Source: an uncultured Collinsella sp.
GTDB taxonomy: Bacteria > Actinomycetota > Coriobacteriia > Coriobacteriales > Coriobacteriaceae
Assembly: GCA_902497065.1 (NCBI GenBank)
Contig: CABVDH010000021.1
Location: 1 to 30,253 of the forward strand
DNA length: 30,253 nt
Direction: 5' to 3'
The translations under genes and the position numbers were made by a program. The notes beneath the pieces are model-generated. The model was not told the DNA's origin and made no database searches. It saw nothing but the letters and a program-made list of their open reading frames with translations. Positions 1 to 7,672 of this stretch are shown in pieces (positions within the stretch are counted from its first letter, which is position 1; each line of letters opens with the position of its first letter).

Positions 1-24
1 ACCGAGCCGTACGCTTGAACTGAG

Positions 25-56
25 AAGGGGGAGGCCTCGCGGCCTCCCCCTTTTTT
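25..56 (+). terminator. Rho-independent terminator of an upstream gene
   Basis: A 10-bp perfect G+C-rich stem (27-36 with 41-50) closes a four-base TCGC loop and is followed by six T residues. It ends a gene that enters from the left. Bases 1-18 read as four or five codons and a TGA in one frame, which could be that gene's end, but this is too short to identify. Confidence 0.9.
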
Positions 57-106
57 GCGTTTGCGGGCTTTTGTCTCACATAGTAGCTGTGTTTTATAAC
101 CCTCGT

Positions 107-136
107 TTGTCGCATCTTCTGCGAACGGGCTACAAT
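107..136 (+). promoter_or_regulatory. acpS: Candidate promoter of the acpS operon
   Basis: TTGTCG (107-112), an 18-base spacer and TACAAT (131-136) fit a housekeeping sigma promoter with its start near base 143. A second candidate lies just upstream: TTGTCT at 71-76 and TATAAC at 95-100, also 18 bases apart. The sequence alone does not say which is used. Confidence 0.45.
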
Positions 137-165
137 AACTTAGTCTGTGCGATATGGAGGTGAAC

Positions 166-705
166 ATGGCTGAAGCTGGTATCGGCGTTGATATCGTCGA
201 GATTTCCCGCATGAAATCAATTCTTGAAAAGACGCCGTCGTTTGCTCGGCGTGTGTTTACCGAAGAAGAGCGTGCGTATTGCGATGCATCATCGCGTCCC
301 GCTGCTCACTATGCGAGCCGCTTTGCTTCGCGCGAGGCGGTACTTAAAGCTCTCGGCACGGGCTTTAGTCAAGGCGTGGGTCGCAAGGATGTTTCGGTTA
401 CGCGTGATAAACTCGGCAAACCGAAGGCGCTGCTTTCGGGCCGTGCTCTCGAGATCGCTCAAGAACTGGGTGTTGTTGAGGTCGCTCTTTCCATTACGCT
501 TACAGGAGACTTGGCCGTTGCGAATGCCATCGCGATTACCGAAGATGCTCGGCCTAAGCCAAAAGAGGAAAAGGTGAGCACCAAGAAACGCGTAGCGCAG
601 ACATTTAAAGAGGCTCGCTCTGTTTTAGATGAGCTTGAGCGGCTGCAGAATTCAGCATTGACGGAGCACCTGGGCGATGCTTCGCAAGATACGCTAGGAG
701 CATAG
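166..705 (+). CDS. acpS: Holo-[acyl-carrier-protein] synthase with C-terminal extension
   Basis: AcpS transfers 4'-phosphopantetheine from CoA to the serine of acyl carrier protein, activating fatty acid synthesis in the cytoplasm. The family signatures are visible: GIGVDIVEIS at residues 5-14 (metal-binding Asp9) and the SREAVLKALG helix with Glu57 and Lys61. The start at 166 is preferred because GGAGGTG at 157-162 is a well-spaced ribosome binding site; the ATG at 154 overlaps that site. The protein is 179 aa, whereas bacterial AcpS is usually about 120-130 aa. Residues from about 128 onward form a charged, probably helical tail with no recognised domain. The gene is first in a tight operon: nnr starts immediately after its stop codon, an arrangement common in bacteria. 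Confidence 0.9.
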   Translation: MAEAGIGVDIVEISRMKSILEKTPSFARRVFTEEERAYCDASSRPAAHYASRFASREAVLKALGTGFSQGVGRKDVSVTRDKLGKPKALLSGRALEIAQELGVVEVALSITLTGDLAVANAIAITEDARPKPKEEKVSTKKRVAQTFKEARSVLDELERLQNSALTEHLGDASQDTLGA

Positions 706-2322
706 ATGAAACCGGTTTTGAGTACCGAAGAAGTCGTTCGTCTCGAGGATATCATCGAACGCGAAGGGACTTCGAAGGCCGAGCTTATGGAGCTAGCGGG
801 TGAGTTTGCCGCCAACGAGGTCTTGAAGCTCAATCCCGATCGGGTTCTCGTTCTGGTCGGTTTTGGTAATAATGGCGGCGACGGTTGGGTTGCCGCCGAT
901 ATCCTGAGCCATAAGGGTGTGGACGTGGATATCGTTTCTCCGGTTGAGCCGGATGAGATTCCTGCTGCTCTGGCACGTCATGTTGCTCGTCGTACTGCCG
1001 GCCGCGATGTGCACGTTTGCGTCGGCCCCTCGCGTGACGAACTCGAGGTTTTGATCGATAAGGCCGATGTTGTTGTCGATGCCATTTTTGGTACCGGTTT
1101 TCACGGGAATCTGCGTGCGCCGTTCTCCATCTGGATTCCTACGGTCAATGAATGCGCCGACTGTGTCGTATCCATTGATGTCCCCTCGGGCCTGAATGCC
1201 GAGACGGGCGTTGTTGATGACGACTGCATTCGTGCCGAGCATACGGTGACGATGATTGCGCCCAAGATTGGTTTGTATAGCGCCGATGGCCCTGAGTATG
1301 CTGGCGATTTGATCTGCGGCAATCTTTACGACCGTCTTGACGAGGTCATCGATGATGTCGACCACGCCGCCGAGATTGTCGAGCCCGGTGACTTAGTTGA
1401 TTACTTTGCTCCACTACCTACGAATATCGATAAGTATTCCCGTGGCTCTGTGCTTATTGTCGCCGGATCTGCGCAATATCCTGGTGCTGCCATTATGGCG
1501 GCCAAGTCTGCAGCTCGCGCGGGTGCTGGTTACGTGGCAGTTGCGGCTCCTGACGCCTGCGCCAATCTTATTCGCATGGCACTTCCTTCGATTCCCGTCT
1601 TTGCTATTCCGTCTGATTCCCGCGGCTCCTTTGGCGCCGCTGCGCGCATGACGGTGTGCGAGATTGCAAAGAAGTACAGCTGCGTACTGTGCGGTCCTGG
1701 TATGACGACATCTGCCGGCGCTATGCAGGTGGTTTCGGGCTTGCTCGAGCTTGATGTGCCGCTTATTTTGGACGCCGATGCACTCAACTGCCTTGCTAAG
1801 ATTGCCATTGACGGTATTGATAGTAATCCCGAGATGTATCGTCGCGAGCAGCCGTTGGTTATGACGCCGCACTATCGTGAGCTTTCGCGTCTGGTTGCCG
1901 GTGACGAGGTGAACGACCTTGGTACCGCGATTGCGGCCGCGCAGAAGGTTGTCTGGGCTGCAGGCTCCGACAATCTGGTGGTCATTGCCAAGGGGCCGAC
2001 GACGGCTATCTGTGGCGTTGAGCGTGTGCTGCTGCCGCTCTCGGGTCCGGCTTCTCTGGCAACTGCCGGTTCGGGTGATGTTCTCGCGGGTATTTTGGCT
2101 GGCACGCTTGCCACCATGCGCGACGAGATGGATCGTTGGGAGTTGCTGTATTCGTACGCCGTCGCACTTCACAGCTACGCCGGTTTTGCCGCGGCGACGG
2201 AGTATGGTGAGAAGAGCGTCATCGCGACCGATCTTATCGACTTGATCGGTCCTGCCATGGAGCTGGCGGCAAAGGATGCGCTCGAAGATCTGGGAATCAT
2301 GGACGAAGGGTCGGATGACTAA
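706..2322 (+). CDS. nnr: Bifunctional NAD(P)H-hydrate epimerase / ADP-dependent NAD(P)H-hydrate dehydratase
   Basis: This 538-aa protein repairs damaged (hydrated) NADH and NADPH. The N-terminal YjeF_N-type epimerase half (about residues 1-215) carries the GNNGGDG motif at 54-60. The C-terminal ribokinase-like dehydratase half (about 235-520) carries GSGD at 455-458, the phosphate-binding and catalytic signature of the NnrD family. Length and domain order match fused bacterial Nnr. The ATG directly follows the acpS stop codon, with TAGGAG at 695-700 as the ribosome binding site inside acpS, so the two are probably translationally coupled. alr begins two bases after its stop. No truncation or frameshift is seen. 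Confidence 0.93.
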   Translation: MKPVLSTEEVVRLEDIIEREGTSKAELMELAGEFAANEVLKLNPDRVLVLVGFGNNGGDGWVAADILSHKGVDVDIVSPVEPDEIPAALARHVARRTAGRDVHVCVGPSRDELEVLIDKADVVVDAIFGTGFHGNLRAPFSIWIPTVNECADCVVSIDVPSGLNAETGVVDDDCIRAEHTVTMIAPKIGLYSADGPEYAGDLICGNLYDRLDEVIDDVDHAAEIVEPGDLVDYFAPLPTNIDKYSRGSVLIVAGSAQYPGAAIMAAKSAARAGAGYVAVAAPDACANLIRMALPSIPVFAIPSDSRGSFGAAARMTVCEIAKKYSCVLCGPGMTTSAGAMQVVSGLLELDVPLILDADALNCLAKIAIDGIDSNPEMYRREQPLVMTPHYRELSRLVAGDEVNDLGTAIAAAQKVVWAAGSDNLVVIAKGPTTAICGVERVLLPLSGPASLATAGSGDVLAGILAGTLATMRDEMDRWELLYSYAVALHSYAGFAAATEYGEKSVIATDLIDLIGPAMELAAKDALEDLGIMDEGSDD

Positions 2323-2324
2323 TC

Positions 2325-3470
2325 ATGAATAAAGCCGATTTGACGCGCTGGTCCTGGGTCGAGATCGACCGCGGGGCGCTCCGTCGTAACACGAGGGCCT
2401 ATAAGAACTTGCTGAATCCACGTCAGCGCCTGTGCTGCGTGGTCAAGGCCGATGCTTATGGTCATGGAGCTGTTGAGTGCGCTAAGATCATGTATTCGGC
2501 CGGTGCCGACATGTTTGCCGTGGCGACGGTTAACGAGGGCGTTGAGCTCCGACAGGGCGGGATTACGAAACCCATCCTTATCCTAAGCGAGCCGCCTATC
2601 GAGGCCATTCCGACGTTGCTCGAGTTTGATATCATGCCCTCGGTCTATACGTCTGACTTTGCTCTTGCGTATGGCGAATGTGCCGTCGCGGCGGGCAAAG
2701 TGGGCAAGTATCATCTCGCCATCGAGACGGGCATGAATCGTATCGGCGTTCACTACACGCAGGTGCTTGACTTTGTCCGCGGTATTAATTTCCATCGAGG
2801 TATTCAGTGCGACGGCGTATTTACGCACTTCGCCACGGCCGATGAACCTTCGGGCTGGGACTACAAACTGCAGTGTCAGCGCTTTACCGAGGCCGTTCAG
2901 GCCATTAAGGATGCGGGCTTTGAGTGCGGTATCGTGCACTGCGCCAACACGCCGTCCTCGATGCTCGACCCTTCGATGCATTTTGATATGATTCGCGCCG
3001 GCGTTGGCTTGTATGGAATGCAGCCGTGCGAGCTGAGTGGCCGCGTGATGCAGCTTGATCCCGTTATGAGCGTCCATGCGCGTGTGACGCGCGTGGCACA
3101 CCCTGCGATGGGTGAGGGCGTGGGCTACGGTTTTACCTACCGCGTACCGCGTACGCGCGTTCAGATCTGCACGCTGCCGATCGGTTATGCCGATGGCCTA
3201 TCGCGTACGCTTTCCAATCGTATGGATGTGCTGTATCGCGGCGAGCGCGTGCATCAGGTTGGCAATATCTGCATGGACCAGTTTATGGTCGCCATTCAGT
3301 CCAACCCGGCACACGAGATTCCCGAGGCTGAGTATGGTGACGAGATGATTATTGTCGGCCGCGATGGCGATGCCGAGATCACTATGGACGAGATGGCCCG
3401 ACTGCGCGGAACGATTAACTACGAGGTCGCCTGCGGCTTTGGCATGCGTCTCGACAAGGTCTACGTGTAG
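2325..3470 (+). CDS. alr: Alanine racemase (PLP-dependent)
   Basis: Alr interconverts L- and D-alanine and supplies D-Ala for peptidoglycan. The 381-aa sequence has the PLP-lysine segment VVKADAYGHG (Lys41), the second catalytic residue Tyr268 in GYGFTY, and the NICMDQFM segment typical of the C-terminal beta domain. Length is normal for the family. The ATG lies two bases after the nnr stop codon, so the gene is part of the acpS operon. The nnr-alr neighbourhood is common in Gram-positive bacteria. Confidence 0.96.
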   Translation: MNKADLTRWSWVEIDRGALRRNTRAYKNLLNPRQRLCCVVKADAYGHGAVECAKIMYSAGADMFAVATVNEGVELRQGGITKPILILSEPPIEAIPTLLEFDIMPSVYTSDFALAYGECAVAAGKVGKYHLAIETGMNRIGVHYTQVLDFVRGINFHRGIQCDGVFTHFATADEPSGWDYKLQCQRFTEAVQAIKDAGFECGIVHCANTPSSMLDPSMHFDMIRAGVGLYGMQPCELSGRVMQLDPVMSVHARVTRVAHPAMGEGVGYGFTYRVPRTRVQICTLPIGYADGLSRTLSNRMDVLYRGERVHQVGNICMDQFMVAIQSNPAHEIPEAEYGDEMIIVGRDGDAEITMDEMARLRGTINYEVACGFGMRLDKVYV

Positions 3471-3478
3471 GAGCCGCT

Positions 3479-4099
3479 ATGGGCGTCATGCACATCCCCG
3501 GCCATACCCATCAGGCACCACGTGAGGTCGCACTCGAGGAAATTGAGGCCGTTCTGGGCGATTGTCACCTCTGCCAGCTCTACCAGTCGCGTCACAATAT
3601 CGTGTTTGGCGTGGGAAACCCCCGCGCTCGTGTGATGTTTATTGGCGAGGCGCCGGGCCGCAATGAGGATTTGCAGGGCGAGCCCTTTGTGGGGGCGGCA
3701 GGCGAGGACCTCAACGGCATTTTGTCGCTGGCGGGGCTCAAACGCGAAGACGTCTACATTGCCAACGTGCTTAAGTGCCGCCCGCCGGGAAACCGCAATC
3801 CACGTCCCGAGGAAGTGCTGGCTTGCTCGCCGTTTTTGCGTGAGCAGATTCGAAGCATCTGGCCCGATATTATCGTGACGCTCGGCAACCCCGCGACGCA
3901 CTTTGTGCTTAAGACCGAGATTGGCATTACTAAGCTGCGCGGCAGGTTCCACCAGATGGGGCATTTTGTAGTAATGCCCACGTTCCATCCGGCAGCAGCG
4001 CTACGCAATCCGGCGTGGCAGGAACTGCTGGAGGAAGACTTTAAGATGCTGGGCGACTATCTGGAGCGACATCCCGCACCAGAGGACGCCTCGGAATAA
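3479..4099 (+). CDS. Family 4 (type) uracil-DNA glycosylase, Fe-S protein
   Basis: This 206-aa protein should remove uracil from DNA to start base-excision repair. It has the family 4 layout: motif GEAPGRNED at 56-64, the four cysteines that hold a [4Fe-4S] cluster (Cys29, Cys32, Cys100, Cys116), and the HPAAALRNP motif from residue 170. Some members have been annotated as phage DNA polymerase-related or SPO1-type proteins. The start at 3479 has AGGAG (3469-3473) five bases upstream; an ATG at 3488 is a weaker alternative. The gene follows alr by eight bases and precedes tsaE by twelve, so it is co-transcribed with cell-wall and tRNA-modification genes. Confidence 0.9.
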   Translation: MGVMHIPGHTHQAPREVALEEIEAVLGDCHLCQLYQSRHNIVFGVGNPRARVMFIGEAPGRNEDLQGEPFVGAAGEDLNGILSLAGLKREDVYIANVLKCRPPGNRNPRPEEVLACSPFLREQIRSIWPDIIVTLGNPATHFVLKTEIGITKLRGRFHQMGHFVVMPTFHPAAALRNPAWQELLEEDFKMLGDYLERHPAPEDASE

Positions 4100-4111
4100 T
4101 AAGGAGCATAT

Positions 4112-4618
4112 ATGTCCCTGGAGCGCCTGGGGGTAGGTACTTACAAAACGACTTGCGCTGCCGATACGGAGTACTTTGGCGAGCTAATTGCACCGTGCCT
4201 TGAGGACGGCGATGTGCTCATCCTGACCGGTGGCCTGGGGGCGGGCAAAACTCACTTTACCAAGGGCGTCTCGCGCGGGCTGGGCGATGGGCATATGGTT
4301 ACGAGCCCTACGTTTGCGCTCATGGCCGTTCACGATCAAGGCCGTATTCCGCTGTTTCACTTTGATCTATACCGCCTGGAGCATGCCTACGAGCTCGAGG
4401 ATACGGGCATTTTCGATGTGCTGGGCTATGAGGGTGCTTGCCTGCTGGAATGGGGCGAACAATTCCAAGACGAGCTGACGGATGGGTATCTTTCGGTGAC
4501 GCTCAAGCGTGATGAGGGCGACAGTGATGTGCGAACGATAACGCTCGAGGCGCACGGTGACCGCGCAATGGAGCTTTCCCATTTGATTGATAAGGCTGTA
4601 CAAGATGAGCTTGCATAA
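4112..4618 (+). CDS. tsaE: tRNA threonylcarbamoyladenosine biosynthesis ATPase TsaE
   Basis: TsaE is the P-loop ATPase of the complex that makes t6A at position 37 of ANN-decoding tRNAs. The Walker A motif GGLGAGKT is at residues 40-47, and the conserved LLEWGE segment of the family is near residue 110. The length of 168 aa is normal. AAGGAG at 4100-4105 is the ribosome binding site. The stop codon overlaps the start of the next gene by 14 bases, so TsaE and its partners TsaB and TsaD, encoded downstream as one polypeptide, are probably made together. Confidence 0.93.
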   Translation: MSLERLGVGTYKTTCAADTEYFGELIAPCLEDGDVLILTGGLGAGKTHFTKGVSRGLGDGHMVTSPTFALMAVHDQGRIPLFHFDLYRLEHAYELEDTGIFDVLGYEGACLLEWGEQFQDELTDGYLSVTLKRDEGDSDVRTITLEAHGDRAMELSHLIDKAVQDELA

Positions 4619-6989
4619 CGACAACGCGCTGGTGGTGGCGCTCGATACTTCGACCGACATGCTTGCCTGCGCGGCAAGCTGGATTGATGGGCAGACGGGC
4701 GAGACGAAGCTCGTGAGTGGCGACCACATGTGTCGCCGTCACGCCAACGTTGAGCTCGTGAATACCGTTGATGGCGTGCTGGCTCAAGCCGGTCTGGATC
4801 GCAGCGATGTTGGTTGCTATGTGGTCGGCCGCGGCCCGGGGTCCTTTACGGGTGTGCGCATCGGCATCTCCACTGCCAAGGGCCTCGCGCGTGGTGCCAA
4901 TGTTCCGCTGCTGGGCGTGTCGACGCTCGACGCTTGCGCTTGGACGGCGTGGAAGGCTGGCGTGCGCGGCAAGCTTGGTATCTTGGCCGATGCTATGCGC
5001 GGTGAGGTATATCCGGCGCTGTATATGCTGGTTGATGAGGGTCCCGAGCGTCAATTTGAGCGCGAACACGTGGTCAAGGCCGCCGTGGCGCTCGATGAGT
5101 GGCGCCAAGCAGCGGACTGGGACCAGGTTCAGCTGACCGGTGACGGTCTCGTGCGCTATGGCAAGCTGCTGGGTGAGGACGAGACCGCCCGCTGCGTGGA
5201 GCGCGACCTGTGGTGGCCTTCGGGCGAGGGCTTGCTGCTCGCGCACGCTGCGGGTGACGGCGATCCGGCCCGCGTCTTGCCGATTTACACGCGCCTTTCG
5301 GATGCCGAGGAAAACGAGCGCAAGCGTCTTGGTCTTGCCGAGAGTGCGCAGAGCGAAATTACGGGTGTTGCCGATGAGCTCGCCGGTCGTCATCTGCAGT
5401 TCCGTCCCATGGGCGCGGCGGATGCCGAGGGCACGAGCGCGCTGGAGGCTGCCTGCTTTGAAGGTGCCGGACACGAGGCGTGGACGCCGGGCATGTTCCT
5501 GTCCGAACTGGGCGAGGACGTCGCTGCGCCGCGTAGTTGGTGGGTGGCACACGACGACGGCAAGCTGCTGGGCCTTGCCGGCGGTATGGTCGTGGACGGT
5601 GATGTGCAGATTCTGGATGTCGCCGTCGACCCGGCACATCGCCGCGAGGGCATTGCCCGCAAGCTGCTGTCGCACGTGAGCTATGATGCCCAGATGCTCG
5701 GCTGCACCACGGCTTCGCTCGAGGTCGAGGACGGTAACGAGGGGGCGATCGCGCTTTATAACGCTCTGGGCTTTACCGAGGCTGGCCGTCGCCGCGGCTA
5801 CTACGGTGTCGGCAAGGATGCCATCGTCATGACGGCTCCGCTGCCCCTGGTGCTTCCGGTCGACAATGCTTCGCCCGAGCCGACGGCGGCAGAGCAGCGC
5901 GTATGGCCGCTGCCTGCGCCTGGGCGCTCCGAGGGGGAGCGTGCCGAAATTGAGCGCCGCCGCCTAGTGCTCGCTATCGAGAGTTCCTGCGACGAGACGG
6001 CCGTGGCGATTATCGATGCGGATGGCAATATGCTGGCCAACCAGGTGTCGACACAGATTGATTTTCATGCCCGCTTTGGCGGCGTGGTGCCCGAGATCGC
6101 CTCGCGCAAACACGTTGAGGTGATTGTGAGTGTCGTGGATGCGGCGCTCGAGGATGCCGCAGCATCGCTTGGTCTTGAGGGTGGAGCCATTGCCCCCAGC
6201 GAGCTTGCCGCCGTGGGCGTGACACAGGGTCCGGGCCTGGTGGGCGCCCTCGTGGTGGGCGTTGCCTTTGCCAAAGGCTTTGCCTACGCTGCCGGTAAGC
6301 CGCTCGTATGCGTCAACCATCTGGAGGGGCACCTGTTTGCCAACTTGCTGGCGCAGCCCGACCTCAAGCCGCCGTTCATCTTCACGCTTGTCTCGGGCGG
6401 GCACACCATGCTCGTGCACGTGAAGGCATGGGGCGACTACGAGGTGCTTGGTGAGACACTCGACGATGCTGTGGGCGAGGCCTTCGATAAGGTAGCCAAG
6501 GCGTTGGGTCTGGGCTATCCCGGTGGCCCCATCATCTCCAAGCTGGCCGAGACAGGCAACCCCAAGGCGATCGATTTTCCCCGCGCGCTTAACAGCAGGG
6601 GAGACTATCGTTTCTCGCTTTCGGGCCTCAAGACGGCGGTGACGCTCTACATCGAGCAAGAGACCAAAGCCGGGCGCACGATTCACCTGCCCGATCTGGC
6701 GGCTTCGTTTGAGGCGGCTGTCTTTGACGTGCAGTACAAGAAGGCCAAAAACGCATTGCACGCTACCGGATGTAAGGAATACTGCATCGGCGGCGGCGTC
6801 TCGGCCAACCCGCATCTGCGCGAGATGATGATCAAGAAGCTTGGACGTCAGGGGATTCGCGTAACGGTGCCGCCCTTGTCTGCCTGTACCGATAACGCAG
6901 CCATGATCGCGGAGGTCGCTCGCCGTAAATTCGACCGAGGTGAAATCTCGCCGTTCGACGTCGACGCCGATCCAAACATGACGCTGTAG
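4605..6989 (+). CDS. tsaB-rimI-tsaD: TsaB-RimI-TsaD triple fusion (t6A synthesis plus ribosomal protein N-acetyltransferase)
   Basis: A single 794-aa chain joins three normally separate proteins. Residues 1 to about 240 are TsaB (GPGSFTG at 77-83), the scaffold partner of TsaD. About 260-415 is a GNAT acetyltransferase of the RimI type, with the acetyl-CoA loop RREGIA at 346-351 and the ALYNALGF segment. About 454-794 is TsaD, with ESSCDETAVA near its start, the metal-binding HLEGH at 572-576 and SGGHT; it transfers the threonylcarbamoyl group to A37. The ATG at 4605 lies inside the end of tsaE, with an AAGG site upstream; a TTG at 4587 would add only six residues. Domain boundaries fall in Pro/Ala/Glu-rich linkers. 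No frameshift is present, so the fusion is real. A long hairpin repeat begins 12 bases after the stop. Confidence 0.95.
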   Translation: MSLHNDNALVVALDTSTDMLACAASWIDGQTGETKLVSGDHMCRRHANVELVNTVDGVLAQAGLDRSDVGCYVVGRGPGSFTGVRIGISTAKGLARGANVPLLGVSTLDACAWTAWKAGVRGKLGILADAMRGEVYPALYMLVDEGPERQFEREHVVKAAVALDEWRQAADWDQVQLTGDGLVRYGKLLGEDETARCVERDLWWPSGEGLLLAHAAGDGDPARVLPIYTRLSDAEENERKRLGLAESAQSEITGVADELAGRHLQFRPMGAADAEGTSALEAACFEGAGHEAWTPGMFLSELGEDVAAPRSWWVAHDDGKLLGLAGGMVVDGDVQILDVAVDPAHRREGIARKLLSHVSYDAQMLGCTTASLEVEDGNEGAIALYNALGFTEAGRRRGYYGVGKDAIVMTAPLPLVLPVDNASPEPTAAEQRVWPLPAPGRSEGERAEIERRRLVLAIESSCDETAVAIIDADGNMLANQVSTQIDFHARFGGVVPEIASRKHVEVIVSVVDAALEDAAASLGLEGGAIAPSELAAVGVTQGPGLVGALVVGVAFAKGFAYAAGKPLVCVNHLEGHLFANLLAQPDLKPPFIFTLVSGGHTMLVHVKAWGDYEVLGETLDDAVGEAFDKVAKALGLGYPGGPIISKLAETGNPKAIDFPRALNSRGDYRFSLSGLKTAVTLYIEQETKAGRTIHLPDLAASFEAAVFDVQYKKAKNALHATGCKEYCIGGGVSANPHLREMMIKKLGRQGIRVTVPPLSACTDNAAMIAEVARRKFDRGEISPFDVDADPNMTL

Positions 6990-7001
6990 CTGGTACGGCG
7001 C

Positions 7002-7136
7002 GGTCCCCGGACGGAGGGGCCGGATATAAGGTTTCCTGCTCTACAGTCCTGCGCAAGACGAAGGCCACATTAAGTGGCCTTCTTTGCGTGCGGAACTCGC
7101 GATAAACCTTATATCCGACCCCTCCGTCCGGGGACC
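7002..7136 (+). repeat. Long covarying hairpin element, copy A
   Basis: Arms of 33 bases (7002-7034 and 7104-7136) are complementary with one mismatch (base 7020). They enclose a 69-base core (7035-7103). The core holds an inner hairpin GAAGGCCAC-ATTAA-GTGGCCTTC and ends in the block TGCGGAACTCGCGAT. The element starts 12 bases after the stop of the tsaB-rimI-tsaD gene. It has no T-tract, so it is not a standard terminator. Confidence 0.9.
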
Positions 7137-7247
7137 TTTCTGTGTCGATATAGCTTCTGAGCTGGTTTGGCGTCGACAACGTCCAGCAAAGTTAACAAGC
7201 CAGTGTCGAATTTCCGGCGTGCTTTAGCGGAAAGAAAAAGATAGTGT

Positions 7248-7264
7248 GCGGAGCTTTGCTCCGC
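7248..7264. repeat. Short perfect hairpin between copies A and B
   Basis: GCGGAGC and GCTCCGC form a 7-bp stem with a TTT loop. It lies in the 141-base gap between hairpin elements A and B. No T-run of terminator strength follows on either strand. Its function is unknown. Confidence 0.5.
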
Positions 7265-7277
7265 ATTTGGGATGGGA

Positions 7278-7430
7278 GCCCCTGAGAGCCGCGGGAGCCG
7301 GGCGGCGCATATGAACTTTATCGCGAGTTCCGCACGCAAAGGAAAGCACTTAATGTGCTTTCCGTCTTGCGCAGGACTGTAGAGCAGGAAAGTTCATATG
7401 CGCCGCCCGGCTCCCGCGGCCCTCAGGGGC
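7278..7430 (-). repeat. Long covarying hairpin element, copy B (inverted relative to A)
   Basis: Arms of 42 bases (7278-7319 and 7389-7430) pair with a single mismatch (base 7287). The 69-base core (7320-7388), read on the minus strand, equals that of copy A except in the inner stem. There GAAGGCCAC/GTGGCCTTC is replaced by GGAAAGCAC/GTGCTTTCC, again perfectly paired around ATTAA. The arm sequences are unrelated to those of copy A. Confidence 0.9.
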
Positions 7431-7527
7431 ATCTCTCATGCAAAAACTTTTGTCGGGTAAAGTCCGAGGTCAGTGGCGTTTTATACCGAGAAATCCAAAA
7501 AAGTTGAAAATTCATTACAAATTTGCG

Positions 7528-7556
7528 TTGACTTTAGGTAACTAAAGTTTCATACT
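7528..7556 (+). promoter_or_regulatory. cstA: Promoter of the cstA leader transcript
   Basis: TTGACT (7528-7533), a 17-base spacer and CATACT (7551-7556) form a good housekeeping promoter. It would start the transcript near 7563 and give a leader of about 235 bases before cstA. Confidence 0.7.
7531..7548. promoter_or_regulatory. Palindromic operator-like site inside the cstA promoter
   Basis: ACTTTAG-GTAA-CTAAAGT is a perfect 7+4+7 palindrome filling the space between the -35 and -10 boxes. A bound protein would block RNA polymerase. The TTTAGGT half resembles metal-dependent DtxR/MntR-type boxes, but that resemblance is weak and no regulator gene lies nearby. Confidence 0.5.
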
Positions 7557-7627
7557 CCTTTTCAACCACTGGGGGATGTGAACACGCACGGATCGTTCGC
7601 ATCATGATTGAAGAGGATTTCTTAGAC

Positions 7628-7672
7628 ATGTTCACGCATCAGCTAAACATTATCAGCGTAGTAATTATCTGA
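7628..7672 (+). CDS. 14-residue Ile/Val-rich leader peptide of the cstA attenuator
   Basis: An ATG preceded by AAGAGGA (7611-7617) opens a 14-codon frame encoding MFTHQLNIISVVII and ending in TGA. Seven of the 14 residues are Leu, Ile or Val. CTA and GTA codons are used, which look rare in this C-ending, GC-rich genome. This is the classic form of an attenuator leader peptide that senses charged branched-chain tRNAs. The stop codon lies inside a hairpin that encloses the Ile/Val run (GCATCAG 7636-7642 with CTGATGC 7669-7675). The peptide is probably not functional as a product; its translation is the sensor. What is seen: the frame, the hairpins and the terminator. Control by amino acid supply is inferred. 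Confidence 0.65.
   Translation: MFTHQLNIISVVII

Noticed and set aside
7002..7430. Integron attC sites or a retron msr-msd region
   Set aside because: The folded shape with bulges and long inverted arms suggested these, but no integrase or reverse transcriptase gene is in the window and the attC GTTRRRY core is not at the arm ends.
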